A DNA stretch of 64,000 nt from NCBI RefSeq assembly GCF_901000735.1, contig NC_081545.1, positions 32,419,634 to 32,483,633 of the forward strand, read 5' to 3'. The notes under the pieces are model-generated. The model had not been told where the DNA came from, did not search any database, and saw only the letters and a program-made list of their open reading frames with translations. The DNA comes from Corylus avellana (lineage: Eukaryota; Streptophyta; Magnoliopsida; Fagales; Betulaceae). Each line of letters opens with the position of its first letter. Position 1 is the first letter of the stretch. The position numbers and the translations under genes are program-made. Shown here one piece after another: positions 12,700-24,735 of the stretch.

Positions 12700-13970
12700 A
12701 AAAAAGAACTTTGATTGGATAGGCCGAATGACGAAAATTGATTTTCGCATTGTTTCTCCGTCTTGGCTTGAAAAAGTATAATTTGCAACAGGCCGAAACG
12801 TTTCTCTGAACCGCGAGGAAACGCTCGGCCTAAACTCAAAGATCTGTGGCATCGATTACCCAAATTTCTTCGCGTCAAATGCCAAAAGGCCCAAGACCCA
12901 TTTCGATTCCATGTCCATGTGACAAAACCCCCCAGCTTACTTCTCTCGCCTGATCCAGTTTCTGCAAGGTCCCTGAACCAAAATCTCATCCTGGGATCCT
13001 CAAAGGTACGCTATTTTTTTTTTTTTTTTTCTGTTTGGATCTGTTTTGTTAATCTGAATTTGTTGCTTTTGTACCATTCAAATTGATTTGGATTTGATGG
13101 GTCATGCTACGAGAGCTTCACGTGATGCTCAACTAGAATTTTCTTGTATTGTTTATGTGATAATTTAGTTTGAGACCATAAGTTATTGATTTGGTTAGAT
13201 CTGGTAATCGGGATTGGTGCTTGGGTTTTTCCTTGTTTTTGATTTATCTTGTCAGTGTACGCCTCCATGCGTTAATACTCAAATGGGTTTTCATTATTTA
13301 GTTTTTCGAATTGTGGAAGCTAAAGGCTGGAATAAATGATTAAGCAATTTAGTTCTAGGAAATAGGTAGTAACTGAATTATGCCGTGTGAGCTTAAAGGC
13401 CACACTGAGTGCGAACTACGTGTCTTGCTTGATTTTTTTTTTTAACAGTATTGCCTCCAACCTAGAGTAGCGAATTGGCATTTCGTGAAGTTCTGTTTTT
13501 TATTTTTATAAAGTCTTATTGTTCTTTATATGAGTTGTATGCTTCGTTGATGAAGAATGAAAGGGACCAAAAAAAAAAAAATTGTTCACAAATAAGGTAA
13601 TTCACTGGTTTATTATCAAGGAACTCTTTGTTTGATTTTTTTCTCCTCATTCTTTACGTGTACTGCATGAATCCAGAAAATGTTTGCTTTGCAATGTAAA
13701 GCTTATATTTTATTGTTATGTCCATTTCTCCTTGCCTTATTACTTCAACGTAGTATATAACTGTAATTTAAAAGCTACATATTCGATTATATTTTCTGTT
13801 TTCTTAACAATTGAATCTCACACATATTGATATTTGAATTAATTTGTGACAAATGCCTATGTTAATAAAGTGAATGGAATGATTTGGCCAGGTTTTGGAA
13901 TCTTGTATGTATGGTTTCTGGATGCGTGGTTCGAACATAGATTAAAATCTATCAAGAAACTGTGGTGAAT
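12700..13970 (+). promoter_or_regulatory. GNL1 5' UTR with a long leader intron
   Basis: A GC-richer segment at about 12760-13005 looks like the first, non-coding exon. It ends CAAAG at a GT donor (13006). A T-rich acceptor TTTGGCCAG ends at 13891, leaving about 80 bases before the ATG at 13971. The intron of about 886 bases is inferred from splice signals and composition only. Confidence 0.5.
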
Positions 13971-16900
13971 ATGGAGCATATAAATCCACAGTTTGGAACC
14001 AATAACGATGAAAGGAAGGAATCTCCTGCTAAGCCTTCCAGAGGTGCTTTAGCATGTATGGTAAATTCTGAAATAGGTGCTGTTTTGGCTGTGATGCGGA
14101 GAAATGTTCGATGGGGAGTTCGCTATGTGGCAGATGATGATCATCTAGAGCACTCTCTAATCCATTCATTGAAAGAATTACGAAAACGTATATTTTCTTG
14201 GCAACATCAGTGGCATAAGATCGACCCAGCTGTGTACCTCCAGCCATTTTTGGATGTCATACAATCTGATGAAACTGGTGCACCAATCACAGGAGTTGCA
14301 TTGTCATCTGTTTACAAGATATTGAGCCTTGACATACTTGATCTTGATACTGTAAATGTTGGTGATGCTATGCATTTAATAGTTGATGCTGTGACAAGCT
14401 GCCGGTTTGAGGTCACTGATCCTGCCTCTGAAGAAGTGGTATTGATGAAGATACTTCAGGTTCTTCTAGCTTGCATGAAGAGTGCGACATCAGTTAGGTT
14501 GAGTAACCAGCATGTCTGCAATATTGTAAATACATGCTTTCGTGTAGTTCATCAGGCTAGCTCTAAAGGTGAATTGTTACAGCGGATAGCACGCCATACT
14601 ATGCATGAGTTGGTTAGGTGTATTTTTTCTCACCTGCCTGATATCAACAACATAGAACATGCATTGGCTAATGGAAGCGGGTCATCTGTCCGTAAAGAGG
14701 TAACTATTCTTGGCACATCCTTCCTCCTTGATGTATCATGTAATGTTCCCACCAGTTTAACAGTAAAAGATGCTTCCACCATCATAATCATTGTGATGTG
14801 ATGCAACGTAATTATATGAGTTGCCATAAGAAAACCGGAAAATTTGTTTAGGATTCTTCAGGAGAATTTAGTATGCTTTGTGTTTATGACCATTTAGTGT
14901 TTATGAGTTAATGATTCCTGGGTGAAGCTTGAATGATTAACAGTACTTAAGTTTTAGTTTGAATGGTAATCTACAGAGTGCTCTGCCTCCTTAGTTTGTT
15001 GGATTTTAGAACCAGCATATCTATTTTTCCCTGTCAATTAATGAAACTCAATTTTCTCTCCTCATTCTTTTGCAGGTGGGTTCAAAAGACGAGGATCATA
15101 CATCTGAAAATAAACAGCTAGAAAATGGCAATGCCGGAGTTGAATATGATGGTCAATCATCCACATATGCATCAAAGGCTCCTATGAGCGCATCAGCTAG
15201 TGGGACAAGTGATAGTGGGATGCATGAGAACATAACTGAGGTTAGTAATGGAATGGAGGCGACTAAAAATGATGAGAAAGTTATGATGGAACCCTTTGGG
15301 GTCCCATGCATGGTGGAGATATTTCACTTCCTCTGTTCTCTGTTGAATGTCATTGAGCACGTCGAATTTGGTCCTAGATCAAATCCTATAGCATATGATG
15401 AAGATGTTCCGTTGTTTGCATTGGGGTTAATTAATTCGGCTATTGAATTGGCTGGGCCCTCAATTAATAAACACCCGAAGTTATTGGCCATTGTTCAAGA
15501 TGAATTGTTTCATAACCTTATGCAATTTGGTTCATCGATGAGTCCGCTGATTCTCTCAACAGTATGTAGCATTGTTCTTAATCTGTATCATCATTTACGA
15601 ACTGAGCTCAAAGTGCAGCTTGAAGCTTTCTTGTCATGTGTGCTTTTGAGGCTTGCGCAAAGCAAGCATGGCTCTTCATACCAACAGCAGGAGGTTGCTA
15701 TGGAGGCTCTGGTTGACCTTTGCAGACAGCAGACATTTATGGCCGAGATGTATGCAAATTTTGATTGTGACATAACCTGCAGTAATGTATTTGAAGACCT
15801 TGCTAACCTATTATCAAAAAGTGCATTTTCTGTGAATGGACCTTTGTCTGCAATGCATATTCTTGCCCTGGATGGTTTAATATCAATGGTTCAGGGTATG
15901 GCTGAGAAGATAGGCGATGAACCAGCTACATCAGAAGCTTCCATAGATGATGAGGGATATAAGGCATTCTGGACAATGACATGCGAGAACTATAGTGACC
16001 CTAATTGTTGGGTTCCATTTATACGTAAGGTGAAGTACATCAAGAGAAAGTTGATGATTGGAGCTGACCACTTTAATAGGGATCCTAAGAAAGGTCTAGA
16101 ATTTCTTCAAGGAATGCATTTGTTGCCTGAGAAACTTGACCCTCCGAGTGTGGCATGCTTTTTCAGGTACACGGCTGGGTTAGATAGGAATCTTGTTGGG
16201 GATTATCTAGGAAATCACGATGAATTTTGTGTTCAGGTGCTTCATGAATTTGCTAGGACTTTTGATTTCCGAGAGATGAATTTAGATACTGCATTGCGTC
16301 TTTTCTTGGGAACTTTTAGATTGCCTGGAGAATCCCAAAAAATACACAGGGTGCTTGAGGCATTTTCAGAAAGATATTATGAGCAGTCACCACATATATT
16401 AGTGAATAAAGATGTTGCTCTCGTGTTGTCATATTCACTTATAATGCTTAACACAGATCAGCACAATACACAGGTTAAGAAAAAGATGACTGAAGAAGAC
16501 TTTATCCGTAATAATAGGAGAATCAATGGAGGGAAAGATCTTCCTCGTGAGTTCTTGTCGGAGCTTTACCACTCAATCTGTGAGAATGAAATCCAGATGA
16601 TCCCTGACCAAAGTACTGGGTTTCCAGCGATGGCATCGAGCCGTTGGATTAATGTGATGCACAAATCTAAAAATGTCTCTCCTTTCATTATCTGTGACTC
16701 TAGAGAGCTCCTCATCCACGACATGTTTGCTATCCTGTCAGGTCCAACCATTGCTGCCATTTCAGTGGTTTTTGATCAGGTGGAGCACGAAGATGTTTTA
16801 CAAACTTGCATTGATGGATTCTTGTCTATCGCCAAAATTGCAGCATGTTATCACCTCAATGATGTATTGGATGACTTGATCGTGTCTCTCTGTAAGTTCA

Positions 16901-18735
16901 CAACCCTCTTGACTCCATTATCTGTAGAGGAAGCTATTGTTGCTCTTGGAGATTACACCAAAGTCAGGATGGCAACCGCCACGGTTTTCACTATAGCAAA
17001 TAGTTATGGTGACTATATCCGTTCTGGCTGGAAGAACATACTGGACTGTGTCTTAAGCTTGCACAAGCTTGGCCTTGTACCTACGAGCCTGGCTAGTGAT
17101 GCAGTGCCTGATATGGAGCCCTCTTCTGATTCAGAGCGGGGGAAACCTGCTACTACTTCCTTGTCAATATCAAATGTGCCATCTGTGCCCACTCGTAAAT
17201 CATCTGGCCTGATGGGCCGGTTCAGCCAGCTCTTATCTTTTGATATTGAAGAGCCAATGACACAACCAACAGAAGAACAACTTGCAGCTCAGCAACGCAC
17301 TCGCGAGACTATACAGACTTGCCACATTGACAGCATTTTTACAGAGAGCAAGTTTCTCCAAGCTGAGTCTTTGTTGCAGCTTGTGAAGGCCCTTATCTTG
17401 GCCGCAGACCGACTCCGTAAGGGAACTAGCTCTGTTGATGATGAAGACACTGCAGTATTCTGCCTGGAGTTGCTGATTGCAATTACGCTGAATAACCGAG
17501 ACAGGATAATGCTTATCTGGCAAGGTGTTTACGAGCACATATCTGATATTGTTCAGTCGACCATTATGCCTTGCACCCTGGTGGAAAAGGCGGTGTTTGG
17601 GCTCCTTAAGATATGCCAGCGTCTGCTTCCCTATAAGGAAAACCTGACTGATGAACTCCTCAGGTCACTGCAAGTGGTTTTAAAACTTGACGCTCGGGTT
17701 GCTGATGCTTATTGTGAACACATCACACAAGAAGTTATGCGCCTTGTAAAAGCAAATGCAACTCATATCCGATCCCATGTGGGTTGGCGCACTATTATTT
17801 CCTTGCTATCTATCACAGCTCGGCATCCAGAAGCATCTGAAGTGGGGTTTGAGGCGCTAGCATTTATTATGTCTGATGGAGCACACCTTCTGCCATCTAA
17901 TTATGTTCTTTGTGTGGATGCAGCAAGGCAGTTTGGCGAGTCTAGGGTTGGGGAGGTTGATCGGTCTGTTTCTGCCCTAGATATGATGGCAGGTTCTGTT
18001 GTTTGTCTAGTAAGGTGGTCTTGCGAGACTACAATTGCTGTGGGTGAGGCGGCTGCTACGAAAGTTAAGCAAGATATCGGGGAGATGTGGCTAAGGCTTG
18101 TGCAGGGTTTGAGGAAAGTGTGTTTGGACCAGAGAGAAGAAGTGAGGAACCATGCTATTTTAATGTTACAGAGGTCTTTTGCAGGAGTGGATGGGATTCA
18201 CCTTCCTAATACCTTGTGGTTGCAGTGTTTTGATGTGGTGATCTTCACACTGCTTGACGATTTAGTGGAAATTGCGCTGGGTAACTCTCCAAAGGACTAC
18301 CGAAATATGGAGGGAACACTTGTTATAGCCATGAAACTCATGTCGAAAGTGTTCTTACAGTTACTGTTGGATCTCTGGCAGTTACCTTCTTTCTGCAAAC
18401 TATGGCTGGGGGTTCTTAATCGTATGGAGAGATATATGAACATAAAATTCAGGGGAAGGCGTAGTGAGAAGATTCATGAATTAATTCCTGAGCTTCTCAA
18501 GAACACCCTACTTGTGATGAAGACCACAGGATTACTCTCACCCAGTGATACAATTGGGGGGGATAGTTTTTGGCAACTGACATGGTTGCATGTGAAGAAT
18601 ATATCCCCTTCGTTGCAATCGGAAGTGTTCCCTGCACCTGAATTGGAGCAGCTGCAGAAAAAGCAAATAAAAGCAGCGGGAGTTCCTGCACCTGATGGGA
18701 CTGTGCTTGTTCAGCCGAGTGAGACTACAGCATGA
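13971..18735 (+). CDS. GNL1: ARF guanine-nucleotide exchange factor, GNL1-like (GBF1 class)
   Basis: Two coding exons, 13971-14699 and 15076-18735, joined by one GT-AG intron, encode 1462 residues, the length of the GNOM/GNL1 family (about 1450). The ATG at 13971 is the first in-frame ATG of exon 1. Order: DCB domain (about 30-245, with VLAVMRRNVRWG), HUS region with SYQQQEVAMEALV, Sec7 domain (about 555-760) and HDS repeats. The Sec7 glutamic finger is E662 in FRLPGESQKI, the catalytic residue that expels GDP from ARF1. Known role: large ARF-GEF recruiting COPI at the Golgi, with overlapping endocytic functions. The N terminus (AKPSRGALACMVNSEIGAV) and C terminus (PELLKNTLLVMK, LTWLHVKNISPSLQSEVFP) resemble GNL1 more than GNOM by recall. 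Residue 700 at the brefeldin-A site is Met. The VTI1-type SNARE gene follows on the same strand. Confidence 0.95.
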
Positions 18736-19777
18736 AGAGAATTTCGGCTTGGAGGATTGCAGATTATAGTGCGTTTTGGAAAATTTTAGATGGCCTGAAA
18801 TATGTGCCTTATTGTTTGCCGAAATTCAGGTATATACCAGCTTTACCATGAAGGCGGTCTTCTGTGGTTGGATGTTGATATCCACAGTTGAGAGTTTTAG
18901 AACTCACAGGATTAAATTTCTGGAGGAGATGCAAACTGATTAAAGGGAAAAGAAAAACTTCAGAATCGAGTTCATCGCTCGGTTCGAACATCTTGTTTTT
19001 TGGCGCTATTGCTGCTTTAGGGTTTAGGAGAGGAATGGTTTGCTTTTCCTACTTAGATCCTCAATGCTGCTTTCCTTTTCCACCTCATGAACTTAGGAGA
19101 GGAATGGTTCCATTGGAGTGTCTCTAGTGCCCGTTTGATATACCAAGGGATCTGAGTAGATCCCCTCCACTTGAATTTTTGTATTTGGCTCATCAGTTTC
19201 TGTACCAAAACCATCAAATTGCACCATTTTCCTCTGTATACTTTTAGAGTCCCTACACTAAGATAATACAATGGTTTAGTTGAGCTTGGATTGTTTAAGC
19301 TTCACTCTTGGACTTTTTACTGAGACAGCTAATTCTGTCTTCTAATTTCTTACCGCAATTTGTTGATCTCATTGTTCCTAAGAAATTTTCGTCAAGGTTA
19401 ATTCCATTACAGGAAACTCTTTTGACCTTTTCGCATTACACGTGGTGAGAAGTGATTGATATAGGAGAGGCCAATGCTTTCTTGTTTCTACAATGGAAAT
19501 TTGTTACCACTGTACCGCAGTCCCCCATCTTAAATTCGCGAAAAGGCCAAGGCCCGTTATGCCCAATACCGAATATTCCCGCTTCCACTGACCACAAAAG
19601 ATCCAATTCCAATCCCATTATCCCACCCACAGTTGCACGCAAAACCAATACATTCACGTTCATTTGCACATCTGTCAGAAACGCTTACCGAATTCCCGAC
19701 CAAGCGAACCCTAGAGGGTGAATTTATCATCCACAACTCCACGTGTCGTGCAACATTAGGAAATTACACTTTCTGAA
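18736..19777 (+). other. GNL1 3' UTR and downstream spacer
   Basis: The first few hundred bases after the stop are probably GNL1 3' UTR; no unambiguous polyadenylation signal stands out. Nothing gene-like is supported up to the SINE at 19778. Confidence 0.4.
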
Positions 19778-19888
19778 TTTTTTTTTTTTTTTTTGACATA
19801 TTTGCACAAGAGGAAAGAGAGGGATCTAAACTAGTGATCTCTACTTCATTATATGTGATCCCAGCCGATTGAGCTAATTCTTTGAGAC
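19778..19888 (-). mobile_element. tRNA-derived SINE, copy 2
   Basis: On the minus strand it reads box A TTAGCTCAATCGGCTGGG, box B CACTAGTTTAGATCCC, then CTCTTGTGCAAATATGTC and a poly-A tail (the T run at 19778-19794). Flanked by TACACTTTCTGAA (19765-19777) and TACACTTTTTGAA (19889-19901), a 13-bp target duplication with one mismatch. Confidence 0.75.
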
Positions 19889-19901
19889 TACACTTTTTGA
19901 A

Positions 19902-20897
19902 GTTATACACAATATTTGCATGTAACCTCCCATTTTGGCCAGACGGATTTCTCTCTCGTAAGTGAAAAAGAAAGCTACAATTTTATTTTATTTTTTTTAA
20001 TGTTTAGGGAGAATTAATATATCATCCATACTGATTCATAATAAGAGATAATCACTCAACGTAATTAAAAAATTAGTACAAAATCAGAACCAAGAACCAA
20101 ATATTCTTGACATAATTAAATTCATTAACAAATATATTAAGGCTCAATTTGTTTGGGCATAAAATGATTTATGAAAAGCATTTTTTTTATTTTTTATATT
20201 TGGTACGATAAAAAATCGTGGTTAAACCAAACTATTTTTAGTTGACAAAAAAAAATATTCTTTAATTTTTCAATTTTTAAAACCGTAAAATATATTTTAC
20301 TATTTTTCACAGTTCATTCTGTAGCGCTGCTGAAATTCACAGAAAGTCGCCAAAATCCGCCATCGGACTTTTGCCGCATTTAGAATACCTTTTCAAAATA
20401 GAAAAACAATTTTAATATACCACACTTTTTAAACTATAAATAAATAAATAAATTATGTGACACATTGTAGACCGTTCTTTACAACGAACGGTCTAGATCG
20501 AATGAATCGCAGGCCATGTAATTCTTAAGGATTAAAAGGGATACCCGTCCGCATTTGCCGTTTGATCATTCCGAAAATAAAAAAAAAGCAACCTCCACCA
20601 CCTTCTCGAAGATCCACTACCGGCGGGCTATCTAATCTCCGGTCGTCTCAGGTCCAACCATTTAATTCGATCTTAACATCCTCCATTCTATGTTTGATTA
20701 TCATGATTTTGTTTGAATTAGGGGTTTTCAGGCTGTTTTCTATTGAAACATTCCGATTTTGCTTTTCTTTTTTTTTCTTTTTTTTGCGGATGAATTTTTC
20801 TGAATGGGATTGATGGGATCTTTGATTGATGGTTGATGGTGTTGTTGGATACGTGATGATCGGTGATTGAACAGGAAGAATTGAAGGTTAGGGGACG
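19902..20897 (+). other. intergenic DNA and VTI1-type gene 5' leader
   Basis: AT-rich spacer to about 20550, then a GC-richer leader. TCGTCTCAG followed by a GT donor near 20653 and a GAACAG acceptor near 20876 suggest a 5' UTR intron in front of the ATG at 20898. This is inferred from splice signals only. Confidence 0.4.
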
Positions 20898-23632
20898 ATG
20901 AGTGAGGTATTCGAAGGATACGAACGCCAATACTGCGAGCTCTCTGCGAACCTCTCAAGAAAGTGTACGGCAGCTGGTGCTCTTAATGGAGGTACTAGAT
21001 AACCCTCCTTTTAATTTCTCCGATTAAATTTATATGTGATTTGTGTATGAATGTACTTTCATCTTTGGAATTTATCTACACATGTTGATGTTTTTGAGCT
21101 GGATAAACTCAGAAAAATAAGATAAATTGGAATGTAGATTAGCGTTTAGAATTGATTTGTGGTTTTGACATTCTGTTGATTTGCACGCTAGGTGGTCAAA
21201 ATTTTGATATTTCCATCTCCCAAAATGTTTATTGGCTTCTTTTGGGGTCTTTTCAAAATCAATATCCTCGAGAGGGCGATTTTACTTGGATTGGTTTGGT
21301 TGGTATCACTCTTAGACAGTTAGGGTTTGATATATCCATCTCCCAAAATGTTTAATCGATATCCTTGAGAGAGCGATTTTACTTGGATTGGTTTCGTTGG
21401 TATCAATCTTAAACAGTTAGATATGATGTGCTAAAAAAAGAGTAGAGTTAAATAGTGAAATATTGAGTATTTTTGTTTCTTAAAGGTATTAATTGTATAG
21501 CTTCTTCCTCCTTGTCCTTTCTATCTTTCTTTATGATCTTCTCTCTCTTTAATTCTCTTCATGCACGACTCTTAAACTAGTCTCTAATATTTTCTAATTT
21601 TCTGTTTTTCTAGGGTTCGCATCTCACAAACTCCTGAAATTTTATTCTGTAAATCTGTAAACTCCTTATAACTCCACTTACAACCATCCCACCTACTGTG
21701 AAGGCAACCGATAAATGTCAAATTACTACTTTGCTCATGTCATTCCTCTATGTATATATTTGATGTCATGGATATTAGTAGAAATTGATTCATAGTTTGG
21801 TTTTGTACATATGCTTATATGATGTGGCTGGATGGATCCCCCCTGCCCTTCTTTTTTTTAGTAGTTACAGACATAATTTACTTATAAAAAAAAGGGGGGG
21901 GAAACTAGACTTACCTTCTCAATCTACCACCCTATTTGCAATGCCCCCAATCTTTCAATTTTTGCTCATAGAAGGAGGACATTGCAACCTCGATTAGTAG
22001 GGTAAAAAAATAGTTATGACATTATTTTCTCAATGTCCACCAAAAACCATTGGCATTATTATGATGTCTTATTCATCTGCAGAGCAAAAGAAACAAAAAG
22101 TTTCTGAGATAAAGTCTGGAATTGATGAAGCAGAATCACTGGTACCTACTTGAGTCCTTGGGGAAATTGATATCCATTATTTCCTATTCTCAGTATTGAA
22201 TGGGATGTTTCTCGTTTTTGTTTCAGATTCGGAAAATGGATCTTGAGGCGAGAAGTTTGCAACCTAACGTGAAGGCTGCGCTTCTTGCTAAGTTGAGGGA
22301 ATATAAATCAGATCTGAATAATCTGAAAAGCGAAGTCAAGAGAATTGTCTCTGGTAACTTAAATGCAGCTGCCCGAGATGAGTTGTTGGAATCAGGCATG
22401 GCAGATGCACTCACAGTATGTCTGAAATTGCATAGTTTCCTTTTTATTCTTGTTTTTTTCGAAGTGCCGTGGTGATTCATAATCTGGTAGTGGTTTTATG
22501 GTAGATGTGGTAACTTATAGGAAAGAGATTTCCAGGTTTCTATCTTCTTTTAGTCCCATGGTGATATATTATTGCAGTTCACTCGGTCATTTAAATGATG
22601 AATTTCTTAATTTATTGGCTCTAGGGATACAGGCTGTCTTAAGTCTTTTATTTTTCTAAAATTCTTACTCTGTTTGGCTTCCCCATTGTGGTAAATTGAA
22701 ACTTTAGTCTCTGATATTGAGGACTGTTAACTGGTGAATGTTGGCACATTCCTTTTTCCTTCTTCATTGATTTTTTAGATTGTTATTTGATGTAAATGAT
22801 TGATGTGTATGCAATAGGCATCGGCTGATCAAAGAGCAAGATTAATGATGTCAACGGATAGATTAGGCAAATCTGGTGACAGAATTAAAGAAGGTAGAAG
22901 AACCATGCTGGAAACAGAGGAGCTTGGTGTCTCAATTCTTCAAGATTTGCATTCTCAGCGACAGTCTCTCTTGCATGCTCATAGCACGGTAATTATTCAC
23001 TAAGGTTTTCCAGATTCAATTTTTTTGTTCAACTGTAATCTCTACAATAAGCAGGTTGTCTTTTAGTTTGTCGTTTTCTTCAATTTTAATCTCAGTGTGT
23101 ATCTTACCTCCTCTGACTTTTTCTTTCGAGTGATATTTGAAACTGCAAGTTAATTGTGCTCTGGTGTTCTTCACTTTGAAACATTCACATGGCGGCACTC
23201 TTGGTTATCATTTGCTTTTGTTCCTTTTTTTTTTTTTTTGTGTTTTTTGGCGTGTCGCTGTATGTTTTCTCTTTTGTTTGTCTTTTTCTTGTCTCAGCAG
23301 TAGTGCCTAGCATTGAGATTCTATATCATTGACTATTATATATATGATAGCTTTCTAGTTGAAGCTGTAATAGGTATGACCGTCTATTTTTTCTATCTGC
23401 CGAGGGACTATAAATTTTGCCCTGCAGCAGTACTGGCAAAAATACGTGCCACTGTAATCTGATGGCTTTCCTTCTGCTGCAGCTGCATGGGGTGGATGAT
23501 AACATAGGAAAGAGCAAGAAAGTTTTGACTGCCATGTCAAGGAGGATGAGCAGGAACAAGTGGATTATTGGCACCATTATTGCAGCTCTTGTCATTGCTG
23601 TCGCCTTGATCTTGTACTTCAAACTTTCTTAG
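20898..23632 (+). CDS. VTI11: Qb v-SNARE of the VTI1 family (VTI11/VTI13-like)
   Basis: Five coding exons: 20898-20991, 22083-22141, 22227-22415, 22818-22988, 23483-23632. All junctions are GT-AG and in phase, giving 220 residues, the usual VTI1 length (221 in Arabidopsis). The N-terminal three-helix domain starts MSEVFEGYERQYCELSANLS. The SNARE helix spans roughly residues 115-195, with MLETEELGVSILQDLHSQR and LHGVDDNIGKSKKVL, followed by SRRMSRNKW and a C-terminal membrane anchor (about 199-217) ending ILYFKLS. Family role: fusion of trans-Golgi, prevacuolar and vacuolar membranes; Arabidopsis VTI11 is needed for shoot gravitropism. I cannot separate VTI11 from VTI13, and a rosid outside Brassicaceae may have one pro-orthologue. 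It lies 2.2 kb downstream of GNL1 on the same strand, the arrangement remembered for At5g39500-At5g39510. Confidence 0.95.
21202..21420 (+). repeat. imperfect tandem duplication in VTI1 intron 1
   Basis: Two adjacent units share CCATCTCCCAAAATGTTTA, a GCGATTTTACTTGGATTGG stretch and CAGTTAG. The first (about 21202-21323) is longer; the second (about 21324-21420) lacks an internal segment. It lies wholly within intron 1. Confidence 0.75.
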
Positions 23633-24735
23633 TAGCGAGGACAATTTATCTTGGGCTTGTGGGTGTCTCCAAGGGACACATTTTCGTCGTTCTTCAGCCT
23701 TTATTGTTCTTGTTCGTTTTGTGAGCTTGGAATTGAGTGCTAACATAAAATTACTTTGCTGTTCGGTTACACAGCAAATGGTGATTTGCTTTGTTCATTG
23801 TTGGATGTATGTGTTCTATTTTGTCGTGTATGGAGTTGTGGTTCCTCTGTAATGAGTACATATTGAACAGAGTATGATTAATCAGAAATTAAATATTATT
23901 CCATTATGCCACTGGAGAAATTTTCATGGTGACCTTTGTTCAATGAGAATGCTTTTCGTAGAACTGGTTTTGGAAAATAGATGCAAGATCCTATGTGCTA
24001 TTACTGCTATATATATATATATTGATTGCATCACTTAGAATCTGTTCAATTCTCTGCCATTGCAGTTGGTTGGTAGTTGATAATCCATTAAATTGACAAC
24101 TAACGATTTTTCCTTTTAACTTTTAGGTACCCTAAGTCCAATCCAAAGACTGCCAAGAGAAGGAAATGGTAAATTTAGGAATCCTAGTTAAAATTGGCAT
24201 ATATCATCTAGAATTACCTCATATTGGAACTACAACCAGGACTTTGCAACATGCGGAGATTTGTAAAAATTCAGAGGAAAATCCTCTGCGCTCGAAAAAT
24301 CAACTAATTTCAGAAAAAAAAAAAAAATGAAACGGCGGTTTCACTATTTTTTTCTTTTCTTCTTTCCTTCTTTTTTTTTTTTTTTTTTTTTTTTTCTTTT
24401 CCTTTAAGCAAGCAAAGGAAAATGGGTTACATGAAAACAATCACAAAATGGGGAAGGCACGCTAACAAACACAATGGTGTTTCACTCGTGTTAGAACCAG
24501 TAGAGATATATGCTCAATCAAAATAAATCAAGACAAGAGATTCTACGATTTCGAGTAAGTTTCCAACAAAGTTGATAAAGAAAAGTTGCCATATCAAAAA
24601 TCAAGGCAAATGTTACACCAATATGCTCCAACAAAATTGAACGAACACTAAATATTAACAATTTATTTCATATGATAAATTTGCAAGTTACAATCTTTTC
24701 CTATACTAAGAGGCGCCATAACATTTTGCTTGAGC
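23633..24735. other. VTI1 3' UTR and convergent spacer to the NAC gene
   Basis: The VTI1-type gene (plus) and NAC gene (minus) converge here. Bases 23633 to about 23890 are likely 3' UTR. Poly-A/poly-T runs near 24308-24326 and 24368-24395 and a (TA)n tract near 24008 are the only other structure seen. Confidence 0.45.

Noticed and set aside
12663..12989. 108-residue minus-strand ORF upstream of GNL1
   Set aside because: It is antisense to the GC-rich GNL1 leader, with no recognisable domain.
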